Assembly (NCBI RefSeq): GCF_000953855.2
Contig: NZ_DF970243.1
Span: 1-64,000 of the forward strand
From: Mizugakiibacter sediminis
GTDB taxonomy: Bacteria; Pseudomonadota; Gammaproteobacteria; Xanthomonadales; Rhodanobacteraceae
DNA: 64,000 nucleotides
Direction of reading: 5' to 3'
This document shows positions 7,785 to 16,330 of the stretch, in pieces. The translations under genes and the position numbers were made by a program. Below the pieces are notes generated by a model, which was not told the origin of the DNA, made no database searches, and was given only the letters and a program-made list of their open reading frames with translations. Positions within the stretch are counted from its first letter, which is position 1; the number at the start of each line of letters is the position of its first letter.

Positions 7785-9569
7785 TCAGGCGCGCGCGGCG
7801 GCCTTGGCGGGGGCCTCGCCGCCGGCCAGCGCGGCGGCGACGCGCTGCTGCTCGGCCTTCAGCCGGGCCGGCATGCGCGCGCCGTAGCCGTCGAGGTACT
7901 CACCGATCGCCGTCAACTCCGCACGCCAGCCTTCGATGTCGACGCCGAGCAGCGCGTCGACCGCCTGCGCCGACAGGTCGAGGCCGGCGAGGTTCAGCTC
8001 CTCGCGCTTCGGCAGGATGCCGATCGCGGTCTCGTTGCCGCCGACCGCGCCGGCCACGCGCTTCAGCATCCACTCGATCACGCGCAGGTTGTCGCCGTAG
8101 CCCGGCCAGAGGAATTTGCCGTCGGCGCCCTTGCGGAACCAGTTGACGTGGAAGATCTTCGGCAGCTTCGCGCCCGGCTTGTCGAACGACAGCCAGTGCG
8201 CGAAGTAGTCGGCGAAGTTGTAGCCGCAGAACGGCTTCATCGCCATCGGATCGCGGCGCACCACGCCGACCTTGCCGGTCGCCGCCGCGGTGGTCTCGGA
8301 GGCCATCGCCGCGCCGACCAGCACGCCGTGCGCCCAGTCGCGCGCCTCGAACACCAGCGGCACCAGCGACTCGCGGCGGCCGCCGAACATGATCGCGGAC
8401 AGCGGCACGCCCTGCGGGTCCTCGGCATGCACCGACCAGCTCGGGCACTGGTTGATGCGTACGGTGAAGCGCGCGTTCGGATGCGCCGCCGGGCCGTTGG
8501 CGGGGTCGTAGGAGCGGCCCTGCCAGTCGACCGCCGGCTGGCCGTCGCCGATGCCTTCCCACCACGGTTGGTTGTCGGCGGTCAGCGCGACGTTGGTGAA
8601 CAGGGTGTCGTGGTGCAGCATCGCCATCGCGTTCGGATTGGTGCGCGTGCTGGTGCCGGGGGCGACGCCGAAGAAGCCGGCCTCGGGGTTGATCGCCCAC
8701 AGGCGGCCGTCCGCGCCCGGCTTCATCCAGCAGATGTCGTCGCCGACCGTCCACACCTTCCAGCCGTCGCGGCGGTACCCCTCCGGCGGAATCAGCATCG
8801 CCAGGTTGGTCTTGCCGCAGGCCGACGGGAACGCGGCGGCGACGTAGTGCGTCTCGCCCTGCGGGTTCTCGATGCCGACGATCAGCATGTGCTCGGCCAG
8901 CCAACCTTCCGTGCGCGCCTGCCAGCTGGCGATGCGCAGCGCGTGGCATTTCTTGCCGAGCAGGGCGTTGCCGCCGTAGCCGGAGCCGTACGACTTGATG
9001 GTCAGCTCCTCGGGGAAGTGCATGATGAAGCGGCGCTCGGGATCGAGTTCGCCGGTGGAGTGCAGGCCCTTGACGAAGCTGCCGTCGCGTTCGATGCGCG
9101 CCAGCGCCGCCGCGCCCATGCGCGTCATCATGCGCATGTTGGCGACGACGTACGGGCTGTCGGTGATCTCCACGCCGCAGCGGGCGAGCGGCGAGTCGAT
9201 CGGTCCCATGCAGTAGGGCACCACGTACAGCGTGCGTCCGTGCATGCAGCCGTCGAACAGCGCGTCCATCTTGGCGTGCGCCTCGGCCGGCGCCATCCAG
9301 TGGTTGTTCGGGCCGGCGTCCTCGCGTTCGCGCGTGCAGACGAAGGTGAGGTGCTCGACGCGGGCCACGTCCGAGGGGTTGGAACGGTGCAGGTAGCAGC
9401 GCGGGTGGGTGGTCTGGTTCAGCGCCAGCAGCGTGCCGTTGGCCTGCATCAGCTCGACCAGCGCCGCGTACTCGGCGTCGGAGCCGTCGCACCAGTGCAC
9501 GCGGTCGGGGCGGGTCAGGCGTGCGACCTCGTCCACCCATCGGTTCAGCGATTCCAGCTTGCTCGTCAT
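7785..9569 (-). CDS. pckG: Phosphoenolpyruvate carboxykinase (GTP)
   Basis: A 594-residue GTP-dependent PEP carboxykinase, close to the usual length. The P-loop with the reactive cysteine reads [13 protein letters not shown], and [12 protein letters not shown] and [10 protein letters not shown] are also family segments. It converts oxaloacetate and GTP to PEP, CO2 and GDP, the entry to gluconeogenesis from amino acids or fatty acids. It is a single gene beside the TetR gene. The nearby acyl-CoA dehydrogenase fits growth on lipids, where this step is needed. Confidence 0.95.
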   Translation of the reverse strand: MTSKLESLNRWVDEVARLTRPDRVHWCDGSDAEYAALVELMQANGTLLALNQTTHPRCYLHRSNPSDVARVEHLTFVCTREREDAGPNNHWMAPAEAHAKMDALFDGCMHGRTLYVVPYCMGPIDSPLARCGVEITDSPYVVANMRMMTRMGAAALARIERDGSFVKGLHSTGELDPERRFIMHFPEELTIKSYGSGYGGNALLGKKCHALRIASWQARTEGWLAEHMLIVGIENPQGETHYVAAAFPSACGKTNLAMLIPPEGYRRDGWKVWTVGDDICWMKPGADGRLWAINPEAGFFGVAPGTSTRTNPNAMAMLHHDTLFTNVALTADNQPWWEGIGDGQPAVDWQGRSYDPANGPAAHPNARFTVRINQCPSWSVHAEDPQGVPLSAIMFGGRRESLVPLVFEARDWAHGVLVGAAMASETTAAATGKVGVVRRDPMAMKPFCGYNFADYFAHWLSFDKPGAKLPKIFHVNWFRKGADGKFLWPGYGDNLRVIEWMLKRVAGAVGGNETAIGILPKREELNLAGLDLSAQAVDALLGVDIEGWRAELTAIGEYLDGYGARMPARLKAEQQRVAAALAGGEAPAKAAARA

Positions 9570-9651
9570 GGTCCCTCGGGCCCCGCGGAAGTGAAGAAAA
9601 AAGCGACGTTAGCCCCGCCTCGGGGGCAATGCAACCGCAGCGCAGCGGACC

Positions 9652-10230
9652 TCAGGACGGGATCAGCGTGGCGATCACATGGGCCACGTAGGCGTCGAAT
9701 TCCTCGTGGCTCAACTTGGGCAGGCCCAGCGTCAGGTTCAGCTGCAGGAAGCCGACGTAGGCGGCGTAGGCGAGCCGCGCGCGGTTCAGCGCGGTGACGC
9801 GGTCCATGCCGGTCTGGCGATAGGCGAGGGCGAGGAAGTCCATGCGCCGCTGCGAGACGCGCGCCATCAGCGGCAGCACCTGCGGATGGTCCAGCGCCTT
9901 CAGCAGCGCGGCGTAGATGCGGTGCGGCTGCACTTCGCGCGCGACGCGGCGGAACAGTTCGCGCAGGCGTTCGCGCGGATCGGGGATCGGATCGACCTGC
10001 GCGACCAGCGCGCGGTCGTCGTCGCGCTCCCAGCGCTCCAGCGCGGCCTTCAGCAGCGCCTCGCGCGTGCGGAAATGCCAGTAGAAGCTGCCCTTGGTGA
10101 CGCCGAGCCGCCGCGCCAGCGCCTCCACGGCGAGCGCGTTGACGCCCTGTTCGGCGATCAGGTCCAGCGCGCCCAGTTCCCAGTCGTCGGCGGAGAGACG
10201 CGAACGTTCTTGCTTGGTGGCGGCTTCCAT
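9652..10230 (-). CDS. TetR/AcrR-family transcriptional regulator
   Basis: A 192-residue repressor. The N-terminal helix-turn-helix lies around residues 15-60 (ALDLIAEQGVNALAVEALA, then VTKGSFYWHF); the rest is a ligand-binding helical domain. The start at 10230 places the DNA-binding domain at the usual distance from the N-terminus. It is divergent from the hydrolase/fadE/thioesterase operon and probably controls it through the palindromic boxes at 10319-10372. The ligand may be an acyl-CoA or fatty acid (inference from neighbours). Confidence 0.85.
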   Translation of the reverse strand: MEAATKQERSRLSADDWELGALDLIAEQGVNALAVEALARRLGVTKGSFYWHFRTREALLKAALERWERDDDRALVAQVDPIPDPRERLRELFRRVAREVQPHRIYAALLKALDHPQVLPLMARVSQRRMDFLALAYRQTGMDRVTALNRARLAYAAYVGFLQLNLTLGLPKLSHEEFDAYVAHVIATLIPS

Positions 10231-10318
10231 GGAGCCATGGTAGCGATTCGTCCCGGGCTTGCAACGCGAAATTTTGCGGTCCCGCCGGAAAACGGCATCG
10301 CGACAATGAGATAGCGTC

Positions 10319-10333
10319 CATACTTTTGCGTAT
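10319..10333. promoter_or_regulatory. Candidate TetR operator, box 1
   Basis: CATAC, six bases, then GTAT: an inverted repeat that runs into the -35 hexamer at 10333. The same pattern recurs at 10357. Two similar boxes beside a divergent TetR gene make these the best operator candidates. Confidence 0.5.
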
Positions 10334-10362
10334 TGACTTGGCGTCGAAAGACGCCACATACT
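10333..10362 (+). promoter_or_regulatory. Promoter of the hydrolase-fadE-thioesterase operon
   Basis: TTGACT at 10333-10338 and CATACT at 10357-10362, 18 bases apart, form a near-consensus sigma-70 promoter. The ATG of the first gene begins 7 bases after the -10 box, so the transcript would have essentially no leader. The spacer is filled by a perfect inverted repeat, TGGCGTC (10339-10345) and GACGCCA (10350-10356). Confidence 0.6.
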
Positions 10363-10372
10363 CGATCGTATG
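10357..10372. promoter_or_regulatory. Candidate TetR operator, box 2
   Basis: CATAC, six bases (TCGATC), then GTATG. It covers the -10 box and the start codon of the downstream gene and repeats the arrangement at 10319. A repressor bound here would block polymerase directly. Confidence 0.5.
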
Positions 10373-11257
10373 GTCGCGGTAGCCCGCTCGCCGTCCGAAG
10401 TCCTGCATTGGCGCCATCCGGCGGCGGACGGCGCCTGGCTGGCGGTCGACGACCGCGGCCCGCGCGAGGCCGCGCCCGTGCTGTTCGCGCACGGCTTCGG
10501 CCAGACCCGCCACGCCTGGACCGCCGCCGCGGCGGCGCTGGCCGCCGCCGGCTACCGCTGCGTCAGCTTCGACGCGCGCGGCCATGGCGACAGCGCGCGC
10601 GTCGCCGACGGCGGTTACCACCTCGAGCAGTTCATCGACGACCTGGCCGGGCTGGCCGCGGCGTTGCCGCGGCCGCCGGTGCTGGTCGGCGCCTCGATGG
10701 GCGGCCTGCTCGGCCTGGCGCTGGCCGGCGAGCGGCGGCCGACGCCCTTCCGCGCGCTGGTGCTGGTCGACATCACGCCGCGCTGGGAGTCCGCCGGCGT
10801 CGAGCGCATCCTCGGTTTCATGCGCGCGCATCCGCACGGCTTCGCCGATTTCGCCGAGGCCGCCGCCGCGATCGCCGCCTACCTGCCGCATCGCGGCAAG
10901 CGCAAGAGCGAGGCGCGGTTGCGGCCGCTGCTGCGCGCCGGCGACGACGGCCGCCTGCGCTGGCACTGGGACCCGGCGATGCTCGGCCCGATCGCCGAGG
11001 AGGGCGAGCGCTACCAGCCGCGCCTGCTGGCAGCGGCGCGTCGCGTCGAGCTGCCGACCCTGCTGCTGTCCGGCGGGCGCAGCGACGTCGTTTCCGCCGA
11101 CACCGTGCGCGAATTCCTCGCGCTGGTGCCGCACGCGCGGCACGTCGAGCTGCCGCGCGCCACCCACATGCTCGCCGGGGACGCCAACGACGCGTTCACG
11201 CGCGAGATCGAAGCCTTCGTCCGCGCGCTGGACGCGGGCGATCCGTCCACGAGGTGA
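10370..11257 (+). CDS. Alpha/beta-fold hydrolase
   Basis: A 295-residue hydrolase. The oxyanion region is FAHGFGQTRHAW, FDARGHGDS is typical of the fold, the nucleophile elbow is GASMGG, and a His near the end (RATHML) completes the likely triad. It may cleave an ester or thioester. It leads an operon with an acyl-CoA dehydrogenase and a thioesterase, so a role in lipid or acyl-ester breakdown is likely, but the substrate is unknown. The start codon sits right at the predicted transcript start. Confidence 0.8.
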   Translation: MVAVARSPSEVLHWRHPAADGAWLAVDDRGPREAAPVLFAHGFGQTRHAWTAAAAALAAAGYRCVSFDARGHGDSARVADGGYHLEQFIDDLAGLAAALPRPPVLVGASMGGLLGLALAGERRPTPFRALVLVDITPRWESAGVERILGFMRAHPHGFADFAEAAAAIAAYLPHRGKRKSEARLRPLLRAGDDGRLRWHWDPAMLGPIAEEGERYQPRLLAAARRVELPTLLLSGGRSDVVSADTVREFLALVPHARHVELPRATHMLAGDANDAFTREIEAFVRALDAGDPSTR

Positions 11258-11262
11258 CTGTC

Positions 11263-13731
11263 ATGGCCCCATGGTTTCCCTTGCTCGCGGCGTTGCTGGC
11301 CACGTTCGTCTGCGCCTATCGCCGCGCCAGGCTGCGCACCTGGACGTCGACGACCGCGGCGGCCATCGCCGCCGCCGGCCTGCTCGCCGGCTTCCACGCC
11401 GGCTTCTGGAGCGTCGCCGCGGCGTTCGCGCTGATCGCGCTGCCGCTCAACCTGACCGGCTTCCGCCGCGCCGTCTTCAGCGCGCCGCTGCTGCGCGTGT
11501 TCGAGCGCGTGCTGCCGCCGCTGTCCGACACCGAGAAGGCCGCGCTCGAGGCCGGCACCATCGGCTTCGAGGGCGAGCTGTTCGCCGGGCGTCCGGATTG
11601 GTCGAAGCTGCTGGCCGAGCCGAAGCCCGAGCTCAGCGCGGAAGAGCAGGCCTTCCTCGACGGCCCGGCCGAGGAACTCTGCCGCATGATCGACGACTGG
11701 CAGATCACCCACGAGCTGGCCGACCTGCCGCCCGAGGTCTGGGATTACCTCAAGGCGCACAAGTTCTTCGGCATGATCATCCCGAAGCGTTACGGCGGCC
11801 TGGAGTTCTCCGCGCTGGCGCATTCGGCGGTGCTGCAGAAGTTGGCCAGCATCTCCGCCACCGTCGCCTCGACGGTGGCCGTGCCGAACTCGCTGGGCCC
11901 GGCCGAGTTGCTGCTGCACTACGGCACCGACGCGCAGAAGGAGCACTACCTGCCGCGCCTCGCCGACGGCCGCGAGATCCCGTGCTTCGCGTTGACCGGC
12001 CCGTTCGCCGGCTCCGACGCCACCTCGATTCCCGACTTCGGCATCGTCTGCAAGGGGCGCTGGAAGGGCGAGGAGGTGCTGGGCGTGCGCCTCACCTTCG
12101 ACAAGCGCTACATCACGCTGGCGCCGGTGGCGACCGTGGTCGGCCTGGCGTTCCGCATGTACGACCCGGAACGCCTGCTCGGCGGCAAGGACGACCTCGG
12201 CATCACGCTGGCGCTGCTGCCGCGCGAGACGCCGGGGTTGGAGATCGGCCGCCGCCACCTGCCGCTGAACGTGCCGTTCCAGAACGGCCCGGTGCGCGGC
12301 AGGGACGTGTTCGTGCCGCTCTCGCAGCTGATCGGCGGGCCGGCGATGGCCGGCCACGGTTGGCGCATGCTGGTCGAGTGCCTGTCGGTGGGCCGTGCGA
12401 TCTCGCTGCCGTCGAACGCCACCGGCTTCGTGCGCACGGCGGCCGCGGCCACCGGCGCCTACGCGCGCATCCGCAAGCAGTTCGGCCTGGCGATCGGCCG
12501 CTTCGAGGGCGTGGAGGAAGCGCTGGCGCGCATCGGCGGCTGGACCTACGCGATCAGCGCGCTGTCGCGCGCCACCGCCGCCGCCGTCGACCGCGGCGAG
12601 AAACCGGCGGTGACCTCGGCGATCGGCAAGTACCACGCCACCCAGCTCGGCCGCGAGGTGGTGCAGGACGCGATGGACGTGCACGGCGGCAAGGGCATCG
12701 TGCTCGGTCCGAAGAACTACCTGGGCCGCAGCTGGCAGGGCGCGCCGATCTCGATCACCGTCGAGGGCGCCAACATCATGACGCGCAGCCTGATGATCTT
12801 CGGCCAAGGCGCGGTGCGCTGCCATCCGTACGTGCTGCAGGAAATGCAGGCGGTGCGGATCGCCGATCCGCGCGAGCGCCTGGCGGCGTTCGACCGCGTG
12901 CTGTTCCGGCACCTGGGCTTCGGCTTCGGCAACGCCGTGCGCGCGCTGGTGCTGGGGCTGACGCACGCGAAGATCGGCAAGGCGCCGGGCGATGCCTACA
13001 CGCGCCGCTACTACCGCAAGCTCAACCGCTACTCCGCCGCGCTGGCGCTGACCGCCGACGTGGCGATGGGCGTGCTCGGCGGCAAGCTGAAGTTCAAGGA
13101 GAAGATCTCCGCGCGCCTCGGCGACGTGTTGAGCTATCTCTACATCGCCAGCGCGATGCTGAAGCGCTACGAGGACCAGGGCCGCCCCGAGGCCGACCGC
13201 CCGCTGCTGGCCTGGGCCTTCCACGAGTGCGTGTGGCGCATGCAGATGGCGCTGGACGGCGTGCTGCGCAACTTCCCGGTGCGCCCGGTGGCGTGGCTGC
13301 TGCGCGCGCTGGTGTTCCCGTTCGGCCGCCGCGAGGTGCCGGCGTCCGACCGCCTCGGCCGCCGCGTCGCCGCGCTGCTGACCGCGCCGAACGAGGCGCG
13401 CGACCGCCTGGTCGAATGGGCCTACCTGACGCCGGCGCCCAACAACGAGGTCGGGCGCATGAACGCGCTGTTGCCGGAGGCGATCGCCGCCGAGCCGGTC
13501 GAGCGCAAGTTCCTCAAGGCGCTGAAGTCCGGCGCGATCGAGGCGCACGACTACTTCGAGCAGCTCGCCGAAGCGGAACGGCTCGGCGAGATCGACGCCG
13601 GGGAGCGCGAGCTGCTGGCGCGCGTGCGCCGGATGAGCGCGGAGTTCATCGCCGTCGACGACTTCGATCCGAAGGAGCTGGCGGCGGCGGTGCGGCGCGG
13701 GCCCGGGGCGGCGCTGCGCTCGGTGGCCTGA
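11263..13731 (+). CDS. fadE: Acyl-CoA dehydrogenase, FadE type
   Basis: An 822-residue enzyme, the length of the large FadE class rather than the roughly 380-residue ordinary type. Two hydrophobic helices at the N-terminus (residues about 1-60) suggest membrane attachment. The FAD-dependent dehydrogenase core spans about residues 110-520 (ALTGPFAGSDATS, GGKGIVLGPKNY), followed by the FadE-specific C-terminal domain. It catalyses the first step of beta-oxidation, acyl-CoA to trans-2-enoyl-CoA. The start at 11263 follows the ribosome site GAGGTG and lies just after the hydrolase stop codon. Confidence 0.93.
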   Translation: MAPWFPLLAALLATFVCAYRRARLRTWTSTTAAAIAAAGLLAGFHAGFWSVAAAFALIALPLNLTGFRRAVFSAPLLRVFERVLPPLSDTEKAALEAGTIGFEGELFAGRPDWSKLLAEPKPELSAEEQAFLDGPAEELCRMIDDWQITHELADLPPEVWDYLKAHKFFGMIIPKRYGGLEFSALAHSAVLQKLASISATVASTVAVPNSLGPAELLLHYGTDAQKEHYLPRLADGREIPCFALTGPFAGSDATSIPDFGIVCKGRWKGEEVLGVRLTFDKRYITLAPVATVVGLAFRMYDPERLLGGKDDLGITLALLPRETPGLEIGRRHLPLNVPFQNGPVRGRDVFVPLSQLIGGPAMAGHGWRMLVECLSVGRAISLPSNATGFVRTAAAATGAYARIRKQFGLAIGRFEGVEEALARIGGWTYAISALSRATAAAVDRGEKPAVTSAIGKYHATQLGREVVQDAMDVHGGKGIVLGPKNYLGRSWQGAPISITVEGANIMTRSLMIFGQGAVRCHPYVLQEMQAVRIADPRERLAAFDRVLFRHLGFGFGNAVRALVLGLTHAKIGKAPGDAYTRRYYRKLNRYSAALALTADVAMGVLGGKLKFKEKISARLGDVLSYLYIASAMLKRYEDQGRPEADRPLLAWAFHECVWRMQMALDGVLRNFPVRPVAWLLRALVFPFGRREVPASDRLGRRVAALLTAPNEARDRLVEWAYLTPAPNNEVGRMNALLPEAIAAEPVERKFLKALKSGAIEAHDYFEQLAEAERLGEIDAGERELLARVRRMSAEFIAVDDFDPKELAAAVRRGPGAALRSVA

Positions 13732-13737
13732 GCCGGC

Positions 13738-14247
13738 ATGGCGGCGGCCCCGATCGCGGCGCGGCAGGGCGCTCCGCCGCTGCTGCGCCGCTACCGCGCG
13801 CTGCGGCGCTGGCCGGGCGGCCTCTGGCTGTTCAGCCGGCGGGTCTGCCTGCGCTCGCCGTACTTCGCCGGCATCGCGCCGCGCATCGAGCGGCTGCGGG
13901 CGGACGTCTGCGAAGTGACGATCCGCGACCGCCGCGCCGTGCACAACCACCTCGGCACCGTGCACGCCATCGCCCTGTGCGCGATGGCGGAACTGGCCGC
14001 GGGGCTGCTGGCCGAGGCCGGCTTGCCGGCGGCCATGCGCTGGATCCCCAGGGGCATGAGCGTCGAGTACCTGGCCAAGGCGCGCGGACGCATGCGCGCG
14101 ACGGCGACGTTCGCCGAGCCGCCGCGCGTCGCCGCGGAGGGTTACACCCTGCCGGTCGAGGTGGTGGTGGTCGATCCCGCCGGTACGGCCGTGTTGCACG
14201 CGCGCATCGCCATGTGGGTCAGCCCGCGGCCGCGCCTGGGCGGTTAG
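13738..14247 (+). CDS. Hotdog-fold thioesterase, DUF4442/PaaI-like
   Basis: A 169-residue single hotdog domain. The segment VHNHLGTVHAIALCAMAELAAG resembles the central helix and active-site loop of this family, and RWIPRGMSVEYLAKARG the following strand. Members hydrolyse acyl-CoA thioesters. It starts 6 bases after the fadE stop codon and probably completes a fatty-acid operon. Confidence 0.72.
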   Translation: MAAAPIAARQGAPPLLRRYRALRRWPGGLWLFSRRVCLRSPYFAGIAPRIERLRADVCEVTIRDRRAVHNHLGTVHAIALCAMAELAAGLLAEAGLPAAMRWIPRGMSVEYLAKARGRMRATATFAEPPRVAAEGYTLPVEVVVVDPAGTAVLHARIAMWVSPRPRLGG

Positions 14248-14253
14248 CGATGC

Positions 14254-15855
14254 TCAGGCGTCGATCGCGGCGGCGTGCTCGCGCGTGGCCGCGAACGTCA
14301 CCTGCGGCCAGCGTTCCTCGGCGAGCTGCAGGTTGACCCGCGACGGCGCGAGATAGACCAGCTCGCCGGCGGCATCCAGCGCCAGGTTCATCGCGTTCTT
14401 GTCGCGGAACTCCTCGAACTTCTTCGCGTCCGCGCAGCGGATCCAGCGCGCGGTGACCACGCCGACCTGCTCGAACGCACAGTCGACGCCGTATTCGTCC
14501 TTCAGGCGGTAGGCGACCACGTCGAACTGCAGCATGCCGACCGCGCCGAGGATCAGGTCGTTGGACATCAGCGGGCGGAAGAACTGCGTGGCTCCTTCCT
14601 CGGACAGCTGCGCCAGGCCCTTGGCCAGCTGCTTCATCTTCAACGGATCGCGCAGGCGCGCGCGGCGGAACAGCTCGGGCGCGAAGTTGGGGATGCCGGT
14701 GAAGCTGAGCGGCTCGCCCTCGGTGAAGGTGTCGCCGATCGAGATGGTGCCGTGGTTGTGCAGGCCGATCACGTCGCCCGGATAGGCGGTGTCGACGATC
14801 TCGCGGTCGGAGGCCATGAAGGTGAGCGCGTTGGCCAGCTTCACCTCCTTGGCGGTGCGCACCTGCAGCGCCTTCATGCCCGGGCTGTAGCGGCCCGAGC
14901 AGATGCGCATGAACGCCACGCGGTCGCGGTGCTGCGGATCCATGTTGGCCTGGATCTTGAAGACGAAGCCGGTCAGCTTCTCTTCCTCCGGCCGCACCTC
15001 GCGCGTGGTGGTGGCGCGCGGCTTCGGCGCCGGCGCGTGCTCGACGAAGAAGTCCAGCAACAGTTGCACGCCGAAGTTGTTCACCGCCGAGCCGAAGAAC
15101 ACGGGCGTCTGCCGGCCGGCGAGATAGGCCTGCGCATCGAACGGATGCGAGGCGCCCTGCACCAGCTCCAGCTCCTCGCGCAATTCGGCCAGCGCCTCGG
15201 CGCCGATGCGCTCGGCCAGGCCGGGCGCGTCCAGGCCCTTGAAGATCGTCGAGTCCTGGCGCGTGAAGTTGCGGCCGGCCTCGTAGATGTGCACCTCGTC
15301 GAGCAGCAGGTGGTACACGCCCTTCAGGCGCGCGCCCATGCCGATCGGCCAGGTGACCGGCGCGCACTGGATCTTCAGCACGCGCTCCACTTCGTCCAGC
15401 AGCTCGATCGGCGAGCGGCCCTCGCGGTCGAGCTTGTTGATGAAGGTCATGATCGGCGTGTCGCGCAGCCGGCACACCTCCATCAGCTTGATCGTGCGCT
15501 CCTCCACGCCCTTGGCGCAGTCGATCACCATCAGCGCGGAGTCGACCGCGGTCAGCACGCGGTAGGTGTCCTCGCCGAAGTCGGCGTGGCCGGGCGTGTC
15601 GAGCAGGTTGACGATCTTGCCCTCGTAGGGGAACTGCATCACCGACGAAGTGACCGAGATGCCGCGCTCCTTCTCCAGCGCCATCCAGTCGGAGGTGGCG
15701 TGGCGCGCCGCCTTGCGGCCCTTCACCGAGCCGGCCAACTGGATCGCGCCGCCGAACAGCAGCAGCTTCTCGGTCAGCGTGGTCTTGCCCGCGTCCGGGT
15801 GGCTGATGATGGCGAAGGTACGGCGACGCCGGGTTTCGTTGAGGTGCTCGGACAT
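14254..15855 (-). CDS. prfC: Peptide chain release factor 3
   Basis: A 533-residue translational GTPase. The G motifs are [13 protein letters not shown] (G1), [14 protein letters not shown] (G3) and NKLDRE (G4). It removes RF1 or RF2 from the ribosome after termination. I chose the start at 15855 ([14 protein letters not shown]), which gives the length of known RF3 proteins; the open frame further upstream is repeat-derived. It is divergent from the methionine operon. Confidence 0.95.
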   Translation of the reverse strand: MSEHLNETRRRRTFAIISHPDAGKTTLTEKLLLFGGAIQLAGSVKGRKAARHATSDWMALEKERGISVTSSVMQFPYEGKIVNLLDTPGHADFGEDTYRVLTAVDSALMVIDCAKGVEERTIKLMEVCRLRDTPIMTFINKLDREGRSPIELLDEVERVLKIQCAPVTWPIGMGARLKGVYHLLLDEVHIYEAGRNFTRQDSTIFKGLDAPGLAERIGAEALAELREELELVQGASHPFDAQAYLAGRQTPVFFGSAVNNFGVQLLLDFFVEHAPAPKPRATTTREVRPEEEKLTGFVFKIQANMDPQHRDRVAFMRICSGRYSPGMKALQVRTAKEVKLANALTFMASDREIVDTAYPGDVIGLHNHGTISIGDTFTEGEPLSFTGIPNFAPELFRRARLRDPLKMKQLAKGLAQLSEEGATQFFRPLMSNDLILGAVGMLQFDVVAYRLKDEYGVDCAFEQVGVVTARWIRCADAKKFEEFRDKNAMNLALDAAGELVYLAPSRVNLQLAEERWPQVTFAATREHAAAIDA

Positions 15856-15902
15856 GGCCGGAACCGTGGGTAAAGCTCGCCATGATAGCGCGGAAGGCGG
15901 GT

Positions 15903-16043
15903 GGAGCGGGGAGCAGGGAGCGGGGCGGTGGTAGGGGGCTCTGGGGACGGGGCGAGACGGCAGCGTGCCTGTCATTGCCGGCATGACGATACGAGCGACG
16001 CGCATCACCGTCTCCCGTCTCCTTCCTCGAGCACCCCGATTCC
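15903..16043. repeat. Heptad-bounded intergenic element 1
   Basis: The left block has 7-bp units such as GGAGCGG and GGAGCAG from 15903. The right block has two exact copies of CGTCTCC at 16009-16022 followed by weaker units. The right block is the purine/pyrimidine complement of the left. Together they fill most of the space between prfC and the met boxes. Confidence 0.6.
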
Positions 16044-16055
16044 GCCAAACCAAAT

Positions 16056-16079
16056 AGACGTCTAAACGTCCAAACGTCT
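16056..16079. promoter_or_regulatory. Three tandem met-box-like 8-mers
   Basis: Three adjoining 8-bp units: AGACGTCT (16056-16063), AAACGTCC (16064-16071) and AAACGTCT (16072-16079). They match the MetJ box consensus AGACGTCT in 8, 6 and 7 of 8 positions, with the 8-bp period of tandem MetJ sites. They lie directly before the -35 hexamer of the methionine operon. Another methionine-responsive regulator with a similar site is possible. Confidence 0.6.
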
Positions 16080-16080
16080 A

Positions 16081-16109
16081 TTGACACGGCGCCGCGCAAA
16101 CCCTAGTGT
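16081..16109 (+). promoter_or_regulatory. Promoter of the metX-metB-hom operon
   Basis: A consensus -35 TTGACA at 16081-16086 and a weak -10 TAGTGT at 16104-16109 are 17 bases apart. Transcription would begin just before the riboswitch at 16120. Confidence 0.6.
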
Positions 16110-16119
16110 ACGCACACTG

Positions 16120-16238
16120 CTCATCGAGACCGGCTGAGGGACAGGCCCTTTGAAGCCGGGGCAACCCGCGGAACCGCAAGGTCCGCACGGTGCCAACTCC
16201 TGCGGGGACGCGCCCGACGCGATCTGCCGAGAGATGAG
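16120..16238 (+). ncRNA. SAM-I (S-box) riboswitch aptamer
   Basis: The closing helix P1 pairs CTCATC (16120-16125) with GATGAG (16233-16238). Inside are the conserved S-box segments in the right order: GAGGGA then GGCCC, TGAAGCC then GGGGCAACC, GGTGCCAACTCCTGC, and finally GAGAGATGAG. The aptamer binds S-adenosylmethionine and should lower expression of the methionine genes when SAM is plentiful. S-boxes are commonest in Gram-positive bacteria. Confidence 0.92.
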
Positions 16239-16289
16239 TTGCGTGATCGTCGCGCCGGTGCTGCGCGGCGGTCGCTGCAACGCCTTTCC

Positions 16290-16327
16290 GGTTCTCCGCA
16301 GCGCCATGGGCGACCTGCCGGAGAACC
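16290..16327 (+). promoter_or_regulatory. Hairpin hiding the metX ribosome binding site
   Basis: GGTTCTCCG (16290-16298) pairs perfectly with CGGAGAACC (16319-16327). The second arm contains the GGAG of the metX ribosome site, whose ATG is at 16331. No U-tract follows, so the riboswitch output is probably translational rather than a terminator. Confidence 0.7.
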
Positions 16328-16330
16328 CAG

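Noticed and set aside
11011-14199. Very long open frame on the minus strand opposite fadE
   Set aside because: It is antisense to a clear FadE gene, has a His/Arg/Ala-rich low-complexity translation and no family motif; it is a by-product of the base composition.
15903-16043. CRISPR-like array from regular short repeats
   Set aside because: Units are 7 bp with no spacers and no cas genes are present.
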